From: Nitrososphaeraceae archaeon
GTDB lineage: Archaea; Thermoproteota; Nitrososphaeria; Nitrososphaerales; Nitrososphaeraceae
Length of the DNA stretch: 64,000 nucleotides
NCBI GenBank assembly: GCA_009377575.1
Contig: WHTU01000003.1
Span: 78,211-142,210, forward strand
Reading direction: 5' to 3'
Shown here: one piece after another, positions 27,759 through 36,601 of the stretch
Layout of the letters: every line of letters starts with the position of its first letter
Numbering within the stretch: position 1 is the stretch's first letter
Program-made: the position numbers and the translations under genes
Notes under the pieces: model-generated
The model's input: the letters and a program-made list of their open reading frames with translations, nothing else
What the model was told of the DNA's origin: nothing
Databases searched by the model: none

Positions 27759-28290
27759 ATCTTAGAAAGATAAGGTACAGATCCGTGCATAAAAAAAACC
27801 TCAAAGTGATCATCTTTCCAAGCCATAGAGAATAGTTGTCTTTTAACTTGAACTGAACGGTTCATAATACTATACCGATAATCGGATTTGATCCATTTTT
27901 GTGTTCCTATCATCATGGATAAACTGGATGTTATCAAAGTCATGCCTCCACTGGACTTTGTCATCGTTGATGGAAATAAAAACTGCTAACTGTGATGATT
28001 ACGTTTAGGAGCAAATTGATATGCAACACACCAGTTGACAGGCGGATTAGAAAAGAATCGATATCAACACATAAATATTGTTTTGCTATATGTATGCCAA
28101 AACCGACATTAGGACTTCCTCATAACCTAGAGTATTGTTATTAATTTAAATGGAGTCGTACCTCATAGGACGTCGGAATTTTACACCACTAGAATTATCT
28201 GTTGAAGGTCCTCCTGACGTACAAGATATATTCCTGTGTCATTCCCCTTTAACAGCAACATAAATTGTCCGAGAATAGTAGTGATCTGGG
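27759..28290. other. Spacer between the Cas4-like gene and the his operon
   Basis: A 69-residue minus-strand ORF at 27755-27964 overlaps the nuclease start by 4 bp but has no recognisable features and is not called. The remainder is AT-rich and should hold the his operon promoter; I could not single out one convincing TATA element. Confidence 0.3.
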
Positions 28291-29589
28291 ATGGTGTTGA
28301 GAATTGTTGATGTAAAAAATGTACAATTAGATGTTGAAAAATTTAGGAAGGCACGAATAACCTTATCAGAAGATATCATAAAAAAAACAAGTACTATCAT
28401 AGCCTCAGTAGAAAAGTCTGGTGACAGGGCACTTCTTAAATATACTCAAGAATTCGAAGGCGTCGAATTGAAAAGTCTTAGAGTGTCTGAAGACGAAATC
28501 AGATCTGCGTTCAAAAAGGTCACCTCTATGCAATTGAGATCGATACATGCTATGCGACAGAGATTGATTAAAAGCGAATCAGATCTGCTTGATCATCTGA
28601 GTAACATCGAATCACGATTTGACCAACTGAAAGTAACGAGACTACTTAGACCTGTAGAAAGCGTAGGCTGCTATGTACCCGGAGGAAAAGCTAGATACCC
28701 TAGTACCTTACTAATGTGCTGTACTCCAGCAAATGTCGCCGGAGTAAAAAGATTAGTAGTGCTCACTCCACCTCAGAAGGATGGAAGTATTGATCCTCTG
28801 ACTCTTGTGGCTGCTGATATATGTCGAGTACGAGAAATTTATAAACTTGGAGGAGCCCAGGGAATAGCCGCACTAGCATTCGGAACAAAAAGTATTAAGA
28901 AGGTGGACAAGATTGTGGGACCTGGCGGTATTTTTGTAACCGCTGCCAAGACTATAGTATCTAACAAGGTTGCAATAGATATGGTCGCAGGCCCTACAGA
29001 ATTATTGATATTCGCTGATTCAAAATCTAATCCCCGACTCGTGGCTCTTGATTTGATTTCTCAATCTGAGCATAGCAATGATACACTTTGTGGGATGGTT
29101 ACAACATCTAGACATATGGCGATACGAGTTAAGGAAGAGATTAATGAGCTTATCAGAAGCAAAGAGGGTGTGCAAAGACGCGATATAGTTACGGAAAGTC
29201 TCAAGGAGAATGGTTTTGTTGCAGTATGCAAACGAGAATCTGATGCCATCGAGTTCATAAATGAATTCGCACCTGAACATTTAGAGGTAATGACTGTTAA
29301 CGCAAGTTCTGTTGTTAAAAAAATAAGATCTGCAGGCCTCATTCTTATTGGAGAGTACACTCCATCAGCAGCTAGTGACTATTGTCTAGGTTCAAATCAT
29401 GTATTACCTACGTTAGGATTTGCTAAGTCGCGAGCTGCATTATCTGTCTTGGATTTTCTAAAGATGATAAGTTGCATCGAATTAGACCGAGGAGGTCTAG
29501 AAAAGATTGAATCCTGCGTCAAGGAAATCACGACCGCAGAGGGGTTATTTAATCATTACAAAGCGGTAGAAGGAAGGTTTTTGAGATGA
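28291..29589 (+). CDS. hisD: Histidinol dehydrogenase
   Basis: HisD performs the last two oxidations of histidine synthesis (histidinol to histidine), using NAD and a zinc ion. The 432-residue protein has the characteristic CYVPGGKARYPSTLLM near residue 127, KLGGAQGIAALAFGT, the nucleotide-site VDKIVGPGGIFVTAAK, GPTELLIFAD, and the metal/catalytic region DLISQSEHSNDTL, with NEFAPEHLEVM further on. It opens a seven-gene operon and overlaps hisC by 4 bp. Confidence 0.95.
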   Translation: MVLRIVDVKNVQLDVEKFRKARITLSEDIIKKTSTIIASVEKSGDRALLKYTQEFEGVELKSLRVSEDEIRSAFKKVTSMQLRSIHAMRQRLIKSESDLLDHLSNIESRFDQLKVTRLLRPVESVGCYVPGGKARYPSTLLMCCTPANVAGVKRLVVLTPPQKDGSIDPLTLVAADICRVREIYKLGGAQGIAALAFGTKSIKKVDKIVGPGGIFVTAAKTIVSNKVAIDMVAGPTELLIFADSKSNPRLVALDLISQSEHSNDTLCGMVTTSRHMAIRVKEEINELIRSKEGVQRRDIVTESLKENGFVAVCKRESDAIEFINEFAPEHLEVMTVNASSVVKKIRSAGLILIGEYTPSAASDYCLGSNHVLPTLGFAKSRAALSVLDFLKMISCIELDRGGLEKIESCVKEITTAEGLFNHYKAVEGRFLR

Positions 29590-30668
29590 CGTCAGAATGG
29601 CTTTCAAAAAGGCTGCTGGAACTGTCCAGACTTGATGCATATATCAAACCTACAAGTAATGACAGAGTTATAAAAATGGATGCCAATGAGAACCTTGCCC
29701 TGGCTCCACAGTTCCTTAATGATATTGTGTCTAAGGCAGTCTCCATGACTGACTTGAGATATTATCCCGGAGAAGAATTAGAAAGGTTTTACGAGCAGTT
29801 ATCACGCTATTTGAACTTAAACAAGAAACACATTGCTGTTAGCAACGGTTCAGATCAAATCATAGAATCTCTGTTATCGACGCTAGGAAAACGGGTTAAT
29901 GTCACTATCGTCGAACCTACTTTCTCATATTTCATAAACCGATGCAAATTGCATGACATACCGATTGAAAGTATTCCATTGAATGAAACGGATAATAGCA
30001 TTCCGTATTCAAGATTCATGAACAGCGCAAAGAAATCGAACATTGTCTATATTTGTTCCCCAAATAATCCTACAGGAAATCAGTTTGACAGAGAGACTAT
30101 GTTAGACATTGTTGAATCACTACACGACAAATTAATAATAGTTGATGAAGCGTATGTAGAATTTGGGAACTATAGCCTATCCCAATTCGTAACTAAATAT
30201 GATAATCTAATCGTTCTTCGAACTATGTCAAAAGCCTTTGGATTAGCTGGTGCTAGAATAGGGTATCTAATCTCCCAAGAGAATTTGGCAGAGATTTTTA
30301 GAACACAGATCCAGTCCCCTTATCCAATTAATAGCTTGTCACTTGCAGTAGCCACATCAGCCTTATCCGTCTATCAATATTTTTTCGAGATAATTCAACT
30401 AATCAGACAACAAAGAGATAAGATGTTTCTAAATCTTAGTAAAATGCAAGGAATTAAACCTTTCCGATCGGATGCAAATTTTGTCTTTTTTGAATCATTT
30501 GATTTATACGACTCAATTCAAGAAGGACTATGTCAGGAATTGATATCAATTAAGGCTTTAGGTGATTTTTATGGGTATAGCGGATGCTTTAGGGTTACAG
30601 TGGGTACTGAGGAAATGAATAATAAATTCATATGCTCGATTAGAAACATCATGTCAAAGGATGGATAA
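29586..30668 (+). CDS. hisC: Histidinol-phosphate aminotransferase
   Basis: This 360-residue PLP-dependent aminotransferase converts imidazole acetol-phosphate to histidinol-phosphate. It shows KMDANENLALAP at the N-terminus, CSPNNPTGNQF at the cofactor phosphate loop, VDEAYVEFG and the Schiff-base lysine in RTMSKAFGLAGARIGYL. The ATG overlaps the hisD stop by 4 bp, and its own end overlaps the HAD gene by 8 bp, so translation is probably coupled. Its paralogue in the cobalamin operon (4014-5102) has diverged signatures. Confidence 0.95.
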   Translation: MTSEWLSKRLLELSRLDAYIKPTSNDRVIKMDANENLALAPQFLNDIVSKAVSMTDLRYYPGEELERFYEQLSRYLNLNKKHIAVSNGSDQIIESLLSTLGKRVNVTIVEPTFSYFINRCKLHDIPIESIPLNETDNSIPYSRFMNSAKKSNIVYICSPNNPTGNQFDRETMLDIVESLHDKLIIVDEAYVEFGNYSLSQFVTKYDNLIVLRTMSKAFGLAGARIGYLISQENLAEIFRTQIQSPYPINSLSLAVATSALSVYQYFFEIIQLIRQQRDKMFLNLSKMQGIKPFRSDANFVFFESFDLYDSIQEGLCQELISIKALGDFYGYSGCFRVTVGTEEMNNKFICSIRNIMSKDG

Positions 30669-31656
30669 ACTGTCTCAGTCACCAAGTTTCTTTAATGAAG
30701 GTGACGGAAGTTCTGCAAGAAAAGATATAGATGCTATTCTTTTTGATGTCGACGGAGTTCTAATAGACACTAGACTTTCGTATAACCTTGCTATCAAAAA
30801 AACAGTTAAACATGTTCTCGCCATAGTAAGTAGTGTCGAGCCAATCCAGTCAGTTTCAGACAGCATCCTTCTTAGAATGCGTAGAACTGGAGGTTTTAAT
30901 AACGATACTGATACCACCTATGCCCTAATTCTTACTTCACTCGTTAGTCAGAGTACGAGTACGAAAGAATTGGAAAGCCTTCTTTTTGATATAACCAATA
31001 GAATTGATGTAGGAGGAATAATTTCTGTAGAAAGGTATCTATCGACAGTCTTTTCTAGAACTGCAGTAGAGAAAATAAAACATGAGTTGAGTTATCCTGG
31101 ACCTGTTAGCAGGAGTCTGGTGACAACAGTATTTGATGAAGTTTTTTACGGAGCAGAATTATTTAAGCAAAGATACGGTATTTATCCTCAATACTATTTT
31201 GGTGACGCTCTAATCAATAATGAGAAGGTTGTGATTACTAGACGTACTACAAGATTCCTGTCCAAAAGATTTGACGATAGAATCGGAGTTGTTTCAGGTA
31301 GGAGTAAATTGGCCTTTGAGTACTCTCTTCGAGGGGTATTGTCAACTTTTAATAGAGAGGCATGTATATTTTTGGAAGACGAACCAAGAAAAAATGCAAA
31401 ACCTAATCCTTACGGGATTAAGAAAGCAATGAAACGAATGCGGGCTAAGCATGCTATATACGTAGGTGATTCTGTAGAGGATATAATTATGGTTGGAAAG
31501 GCGAAAGAGGAGATGGGGCTTGAAATTGAATTCATGGGAGTGTATGGATCGAGTGTTAAGCCAGTGGAAACTAGGAAATTTCTTAAGCAAAAAGGTGCAG
31601 AGATGGTATTAAAGAGCGTCAATCAAGTGCCAAATATATTAAATAAAACAATGTGA
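30661..31656 (+). CDS. HAD-superfamily hydrolase in the his operon, candidate histidinol-phosphatase
   Basis: The protein has all four HAD motifs: motif I FDVDGVLIDT (about residues 28-37), motif II VVSGRSK, motif III lysine in KPNPYGIKKAM, and motif IV YVGDSVEDIIMVGKA. It is 331 residues, with a long insert between motifs I and II that is larger than an ordinary small phosphatase cap. It sits between hisC and hisB with an 8-bp overlap of hisC. No PHP-type or HisB-N-type histidinol-phosphatase is seen in the window, so this gene is the natural candidate for that step. Family and fold are clear; substrate is inferred only from operon position. Confidence 0.8.
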   Translation: MDKLSQSPSFFNEGDGSSARKDIDAILFDVDGVLIDTRLSYNLAIKKTVKHVLAIVSSVEPIQSVSDSILLRMRRTGGFNNDTDTTYALILTSLVSQSTSTKELESLLFDITNRIDVGGIISVERYLSTVFSRTAVEKIKHELSYPGPVSRSLVTTVFDEVFYGAELFKQRYGIYPQYYFGDALINNEKVVITRRTTRFLSKRFDDRIGVVSGRSKLAFEYSLRGVLSTFNREACIFLEDEPRKNAKPNPYGIKKAMKRMRAKHAIYVGDSVEDIIMVGKAKEEMGLEIEFMGVYGSSVKPVETRKFLKQKGAEMVLKSVNQVPNILNKTM

Positions 31657-31664
31657 ATACTTGA

Positions 31665-32273
31665 TTGCATTTGATTGAAGAAGGAAAGCAAGAAAGGATT
31701 GCAGAAACAACACGCTCCACTAAAGAAACAAATATCAAAGTTAGAGTCAATTTAGACGGATCAGGAGAAGCGAACATCTCAACTGGATTGCCTTTTATTA
31801 ATCACTTGATAGACTCTCTCGCAAAGCATAGTATGGTGGATATCAATGTACTTGCTACCTCAAATGATAATATTGTACACCACTTGATCGAGGACACGGC
31901 TATCTCGCTTTCTCGTGCTCTCGACAAGGCGCTAAGCGATAGGAAGCATATCATAAGGTTTGGATATGCAATCGTCCCGATGGACGATTCTCTGACGGTA
32001 GCTTCTCTCGACCTAGTTAGGCGGCAATACAGCAAGATTTCCCTGTCGCTCATCAACCATTTGATTGAGGGAATATACAAAGAAGATATAGAGCATTTTG
32101 TTCGATCCCTTGTGGAGAACCTTAATGCATGCATCCATATAGATGTTAAGTATGGGGAAAATGATCATCACAAGGTTGAATCTGCGATTAAAGCATTTGC
32201 GATCGCATTACGTATGGCTATAAATTTTGATCCTAGGAGTCAAGGCGTTGTAAGTACTAAAGGAGAGATGTAA
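31665..32273 (+). CDS. hisB: Imidazoleglycerol-phosphate dehydratase
   Basis: HisB dehydrates imidazoleglycerol phosphate using two manganese ions. The 202-residue protein opens with RIAETTRSTKETNIKVRVNLDGSG, has the metal-binding HHLIEDT (family form HHxxED) and GENDHHKVESAIKAFA near the C-terminus. One familiar segment is altered: where most homologues have DLSGRPY, this one reads DLVRRQY. The start codon is a TTG (31665, or 31671 two codons later), just 9 bp after the HAD stop. Its TAA overlaps the hisH ATG by one base. Confidence 0.9.
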   Translation: MHLIEEGKQERIAETTRSTKETNIKVRVNLDGSGEANISTGLPFINHLIDSLAKHSMVDINVLATSNDNIVHHLIEDTAISLSRALDKALSDRKHIIRFGYAIVPMDDSLTVASLDLVRRQYSKISLSLINHLIEGIYKEDIEHFVRSLVENLNACIHIDVKYGENDHHKVESAIKAFAIALRMAINFDPRSQGVVSTKGEM

Positions 32274-32893
32274 TGTCCAAGTTGGCTATATTCGACTACG
32301 GTGCTGGGAATCTATTTAGTTTAGAATCTTCTATGCGGAAAAATGGAGCTAAACAAGTATCAATAATAAGAGACATGGACACTTTGGATGAATTCGATGG
32401 CCTGGTTCTTCCCGGAGTCGGGAATTTCGATCCTGCTATAATATCTCTTGAACCCTTTAGAAGAACATTAGAAAAAGCTTCTGTAACGGGAACGCCAATT
32501 CTTGGTATATGCTTAGGAATGGAAATGTTTCTGGAGAGAAGTGAAGAAGGGAAGCTGAATGGACTCAAGTTGTTGAAAGGCTACGTAAAGATGTTGGACA
32601 AGAAAAAAGTAAAGGTACCTCATATTGGATGGAACAACCTGAATATTACGAACAGTAGCAGCAAATTACTCAGTGGAGTACCGAACGAATCATGGGTATA
32701 TTTTGTTCATTCATATAGAATCGTATCACAAGAAAAAGAGATTACTATGGCAAGCACGGAATATGGAACTAAATTTCCTGTAGTTATAGAGAAAGGTAAT
32801 GTCTTTGGGACTCAGTTCCACCCAGAAAAATCAGGTGCAATAGGTGAGAAAATAATTAGGAATTTTATCGGGGTGTGTATTAAGAGTAAATGA
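32273..32893 (+). CDS. hisH: Imidazole glycerol phosphate synthase, glutaminase subunit HisH
   Basis: HisH is the class I glutamine amidotransferase that supplies ammonia to HisF. The 206-residue protein has the catalytic cysteine C80 in ILGICLGMEMF and the histidine/glutamate pair in GTQFHPEKSGAIG; LPGVGNF near residue 46 is also diagnostic. It overlaps hisB by 1 bp and hisA by 4 bp. It is the only class I amidotransferase domain in the window, which matters because the CbiP-like protein lacks one. Confidence 0.95.
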   Translation: MSKLAIFDYGAGNLFSLESSMRKNGAKQVSIIRDMDTLDEFDGLVLPGVGNFDPAIISLEPFRRTLEKASVTGTPILGICLGMEMFLERSEEGKLNGLKLLKGYVKMLDKKKVKVPHIGWNNLNITNSSSKLLSGVPNESWVYFVHSYRIVSQEKEITMASTEYGTKFPVVIEKGNVFGTQFHPEKSGAIGEKIIRNFIGVCIKSK

Positions 32894-33597
32894 TGGTCAT
32901 TCCCGCTATTGATTTGATGGATGGGAAAGTTGTAAGACTGGTGAAAGGAGATCCCAACAACAAGACCATCTATAGCGACAACCCAGTTGAAGTAGCTGAG
33001 AGGTGGGCCTCTGAGGGGGCAGATATGTTACACATAGTTGACTTGGATGCTGCTTTACAGACTGGAGATAACAATCGGAAAATGATATATAAAATTGCAG
33101 CATCCATCCAAATACCGGTACAGGCCGCTGGAGGAATACGATCAGTTGAAATTATTAATGAAATGCTGAGAAATGTGAACAAGATCGTTCTGGGCACGAT
33201 CGCTTTTCAGGAACCGGGTCTTATAGAAAAGATGATCAAGAAAAAAAAAGAAAGAATTGTACTTGCTGTAGATCATCGGGATGGAACAGTGATGATCAAT
33301 GGTTGGAAAGAAAAGACGAACTTGTCGATTCAAAATGCTATTTATGATTTTCGAGCATTGGGCATTTCAGAATTTCTGCTGACGAGCGTTGAAAAAGATG
33401 GTACTCTTTCTGGTCCGGATTTTTCTAGCTTGCGCGATGCTTCGGCATTTCCTGGCATAAAAATAATTGCAAGTGGTGGAGTTTCCGGCTTGGAAGATAT
33501 CTTACGAGCACGCACTGCTGGATGTTCTTCAATAATACTAGGCAAAGCGCTCTATGATAGAAGGATAAGTGTTGCACATGCGAGAGCCCTAGCGTAA
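32890..33597 (+). CDS. hisA: ProFAR isomerase HisA
   Basis: HisA is the TIM-barrel Amadori isomerase of histidine synthesis. The 235-residue protein has the catalytic aspartate in VIPAIDLMDGKVVRLVKGD, a second catalytic aspartate region VLAVDHRDG, phosphate-binding loops QAAGGIRS and IIASGGVSG, and the closing AGCSSIILGKALYD. Two adjacent ATG codons (32890, 32893) are possible starts. It overlaps hisH by 4 bp and is 4 bp from hisF. Confidence 0.93.
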   Translation: MMVIPAIDLMDGKVVRLVKGDPNNKTIYSDNPVEVAERWASEGADMLHIVDLDAALQTGDNNRKMIYKIAASIQIPVQAAGGIRSVEIINEMLRNVNKIVLGTIAFQEPGLIEKMIKKKKERIVLAVDHRDGTVMINGWKEKTNLSIQNAIYDFRALGISEFLLTSVEKDGTLSGPDFSSLRDASAFPGIKIIASGGVSGLEDILRARTAGCSSIILGKALYDRRISVAHARALA

Positions 33598-33601
33598 AGA
33601 T

Positions 33602-34387
33602 ATGACACTTGCAAAAAGAATTATTCCTTGCTTGGACGTTGATGCAGGTAACGTTGTCAAGGGTGTACACTTCTCGGATGTGAGAATCGCAGGTGACCCG
33701 GTATCTTTTGCAAAAAAATATACTCATGAAGGAGCAGATGAGATAGTCTTTCTTGATATCAATGCTTCACATGAAGGCAGAGAAGCTCTCAAGACTGTTA
33801 TCAAGGAAGTAGCACGGGTCATCAATATACCATTTACAGTAGGAGGCGGTATCAGGAGTCTACATGATACAAGAGAAATCTTGTTGAGCGGAGCTGATAA
33901 AGTCTCAATTAACACAGCAGCGGTAAAGAATCCTGAACTTGTGTCTCAATTAATGAACCTTTTTGGTAAACAATGTGTAGTTGTGGCTATGGACGTAAAG
34001 CGGCATTACATTAGCCACTCGACTGAAAAGGCGAGTTACTGGTTTGAAGTAAGAATATTTGGTGGCCGCGAAGGTACAGGCATTGAGGCAATAGGATGGG
34101 CCAAGAGCGTAGAGAAACTCGGAGCTGGAGAAATCCTGTTAACTAGTATAGATACAGACGGGACTGAAAATGGATACGATCTTGAATTGATTCGGGCTAT
34201 CGGTAGAGCAGTTCGGATCCCAGTTATAGCTTCTGGCGGATGCGGATCACAAGAACATATATTAGAGGTATTTCGTAGGACCGATGTAGAAGCTGCTTTA
34301 GCTGCCTCAATCTTTCACTATGAGAAAGCGACGGTCAATTCTGTGAAACAGTATCTCAAGGACAATGGGATAAATGTCAGAATTTGA
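33602..34387 (+). CDS. hisF: Imidazole glycerol phosphate synthase, cyclase subunit HisF
   Basis: HisF is the TIM-barrel partner of HisH, forming imidazole glycerol phosphate and AICAR. The 261-residue protein shows KRIIPCLDVDAGNVVKGVHF with the first catalytic aspartate, EIVFLDINAS, TVGGGIRSLHDTREIL, the second catalytic aspartate in VVVAMDVKRHY, LLTSIDTDGTENGYD, and VIASGGCGSQEHI. It ends the operon; hisI and hisE do not follow and must be elsewhere in the genome. Confidence 0.95.
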   Translation: MTLAKRIIPCLDVDAGNVVKGVHFSDVRIAGDPVSFAKKYTHEGADEIVFLDINASHEGREALKTVIKEVARVINIPFTVGGGIRSLHDTREILLSGADKVSINTAAVKNPELVSQLMNLFGKQCVVVAMDVKRHYISHSTEKASYWFEVRIFGGREGTGIEAIGWAKSVEKLGAGEILLTSIDTDGTENGYDLELIRAIGRAVRIPVIASGGCGSQEHILEVFRRTDVEAALAASIFHYEKATVNSVKQYLKDNGINVRI

Positions 34388-34705
34388 ATAATTATTGTAA
34401 AGCGAATTGGGCTAAAATGCACATAAAATCGTACTGGGTTTCCAGACTTCCGAAGTAGTACGAATTACTTTGTAATTCGTATCTATCATATTATAGTGCA
34501 ATAGTGAGATATGGAAATAGCATAGATGCAAGCATTATTCTGTAAGTTATTCTTCAAAGTGTTTATGCAGGATTTCAAGCGTTATAACTTGCCAACGTGC
34601 AATAGAATTGCAAATTCAAGTTATTTGAGCAATTGTCCTTCATATTCGGCATCGAAAATGGTCGATTTTGTTAAATTCGCTTCGAAAGCTCTAATTACAG
34701 GATAC
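34388..34705. other. Spacer between convergent hisF and histidine kinase genes
   Basis: Besides the inverted repeat at 34459-34481 nothing convincing is seen; a 93-residue plus-strand ORF overlapping the kinase 3' end looks like a non-coding shadow. Confidence 0.3.
34459..34481. terminator. 10-bp inverted repeat after hisF
   Basis: TACGAATTAC-TTT-GTAATTCGTA is a perfect stem with a 3-base loop, 72 bp beyond the hisF stop and upstream of the convergent kinase end. It is the best terminator candidate for the his operon, and shares the CGAATTA core with the repeat at 21476-21495. Confidence 0.5.
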
Positions 34706-36367
34706 CTACTCACACGGCAGGGTAAAGTAAAAGGTAGCACCTTTCTCTCCTTCTGTGTTATTTTGGACCCAGATTCTACCTTCATGTGCCTGTACTATAC
34801 TCTTTGATACGAATAATCCCAACCCCGTACCCTTTTCTGACTTTGTGACAAACTTTTCAAAAACCCTTGACATGATGGCAGGATCTACGCCACAACCAGT
34901 ATCTCTTACTGTAACAACAACAATCTGCTTCCCTTCTTTTTCTTGTTGTCGTTCCCTTCTTAGAGTTACTGATACATTTCCTTCATTTGTGAATTCCAAA
35001 GCATTGCCTATTATATTACGCATAACTTGGGATATCCTTTCTTTATCAGCTTCTACAACTATATTTTCATCTGGAGGATCATACAATATAGCTATACCTT
35101 CCCCGCTACTTGTGGAATTCTTACCTTGCTGACAATAATCTTGTACTATATTGAAGAGCAAATCATTCAAGGTGAATTTACCCTTTCGTAAAGTTAATCT
35201 CTGACTCTCGATTCTACTTGCGTCCAATATATTTTCTGCGAGTCGTTGGAGCCGTTCGCCATTTCTAATGATGACATCTAATGATTCTTGTTCCTTTCCT
35301 TTCATGTACTCCTTCTCGTATCTGAGAAGATGAGCTAAACCAACTATGGGTTGAATAGGTGTCCTTAGTTCGTGTGCAGCTACATTCATGAACTCTTTTT
35401 GCATTTGATTTGCCTTTTTAGATTCTAAATTAATAACTCGTTCATTCCAAAGCAGTTCAAACATCCATCTGTACAAGTCTGCGCTTCTTTTATTATTTGA
35501 ATAGATGGCAAAACCAATTGCTTCTAGAAAACTCTCTGCTTCTGGCTTCACAAGTTCTACCCTTAAGAACTTTATGCCATCAATTATGTACAGCCCGTGC
35601 TGTGAATCGCTGCCGTCAATTAATTTGAAATTCGGTGGGGCATCAAATATTTTCTCCTGAATCCGCTTATTTTCGTGAGATAATGGACAGATAATCTTTA
35701 TAATCACGCCATTCCTAGACGCATTGAGCAATGAATCAATTACACCCAGTCTATCTATCCTTACCAAAGCTCTATCATTGGGAAGAAGTAATACCACTTC
35801 GTTTACTACAGATTTGGCCAGATCGATCAAAATTTCACTTATTTTCTTAGTGTCATTGATGATTTCGAAGAATTCTGCTTGTATGCCCCTTTCTATTTCC
35901 TCAATTCTCTGTTCAGCCGGTATTGACTTATCCCAAAGACTATTGAATAAGTACTGTTGCTGCTCAATAATTCCCCTGACATTACTGTAAATGATATGTG
36001 ATTGAATTGAGGGTTGGAGTGCAGCGTTAGAAGTTGCGATACCAATATAATCTTCGTTTCTTACGGCAAAGTTTGCCTTAATCCCCTCTACATGGCGAAC
36101 TACTTCGGCAAATCTCATTAACTCCTTACAATAGATAATGTTTTCACTGTTAATGTCGGTTAGGAGCCTTAATCTAATACCTTCTTCTTTTTTGGCATTC
36201 TCCATTAGTTTCTTGTAAACTTTAAGAACAAATGCAGGAGCATTAGAATCACCACAGGCATCAATTCTATCTTCATTTGATAAAAACTGTAATATTGTAT
36301 TCATTATATTTTGTTCACCATATAATACTTCAGTCTTTTTAGAATGATTATCTTGAGAAGACATCAA
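34706..36367 (-). CDS. Soluble sensor histidine kinase
   Basis: The 553-residue protein lacks transmembrane helices and ends in a standard kinase core: phospho-acceptor histidine in NVAAHELRTPIQPIVG, N-box NIIGNALEFT, G1 VRDTGCGVD and G2 KGTGLGLFVSKSIV. The first 330 residues form a cytoplasmic sensory region with two similar-looking alpha/beta segments, the second containing GVIIKIICPLSHENKRI, FKLIDGSDSQHGLYIIDGI and FLRVELV, which resembles the TrmB-like/PLD-fold sensor seen in soil AOA kinases. No response regulator is adjacent. Ligand unknown. Confidence 0.88.
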   Translation of the reverse strand: MMSSQDNHSKKTEVLYGEQNIMNTILQFLSNEDRIDACGDSNAPAFVLKVYKKLMENAKKEEGIRLRLLTDINSENIIYCKELMRFAEVVRHVEGIKANFAVRNEDYIGIATSNAALQPSIQSHIIYSNVRGIIEQQQYLFNSLWDKSIPAEQRIEEIERGIQAEFFEIINDTKKISEILIDLAKSVVNEVVLLLPNDRALVRIDRLGVIDSLLNASRNGVIIKIICPLSHENKRIQEKIFDAPPNFKLIDGSDSQHGLYIIDGIKFLRVELVKPEAESFLEAIGFAIYSNNKRSADLYRWMFELLWNERVINLESKKANQMQKEFMNVAAHELRTPIQPIVGLAHLLRYEKEYMKGKEQESLDVIIRNGERLQRLAENILDASRIESQRLTLRKGKFTLNDLLFNIVQDYCQQGKNSTSSGEGIAILYDPPDENIVVEADKERISQVMRNIIGNALEFTNEGNVSVTLRRERQQEKEGKQIVVVTVRDTGCGVDPAIMSRVFEKFVTKSEKGTGLGLFVSKSIVQAHEGRIWVQNNTEGEKGATFYFTLPCE

Positions 36368-36601
36368 GTATTTAGGAAATAATGTAAGCTGGATTTATAA
36401 TTAAACATTACTACGTTTTGGAACTACTATCATGTATGAACAATACGTGTTCGATGACATATCAAGTCTTCACTGCTCTTGTGATGAATTGTTACCCGAA
36501 GAGAAATGGGAAGGCCTGAACGGTAGAAATAAGAATAATTTACTTCTAAAATTCATATACTGATAACAGTTATTCCATTCCGGTGATGGAGTGTTACCCA
36601 C

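Noticed and set aside
27755..27964. 69-residue ORF overlapping the Cas4-like gene start by 4 bp
   Set aside because: The overlap looks operon-like, but the sequence is low quality (serine/methionine-rich, no motif) and lies where a promoter is expected.
34526..34807. 93-residue plus-strand ORF after hisF that could have been hisI/hisE
   Set aside because: It contains no HisI (cyclohydrolase) or HisE motif and overlaps the histidine kinase gene.
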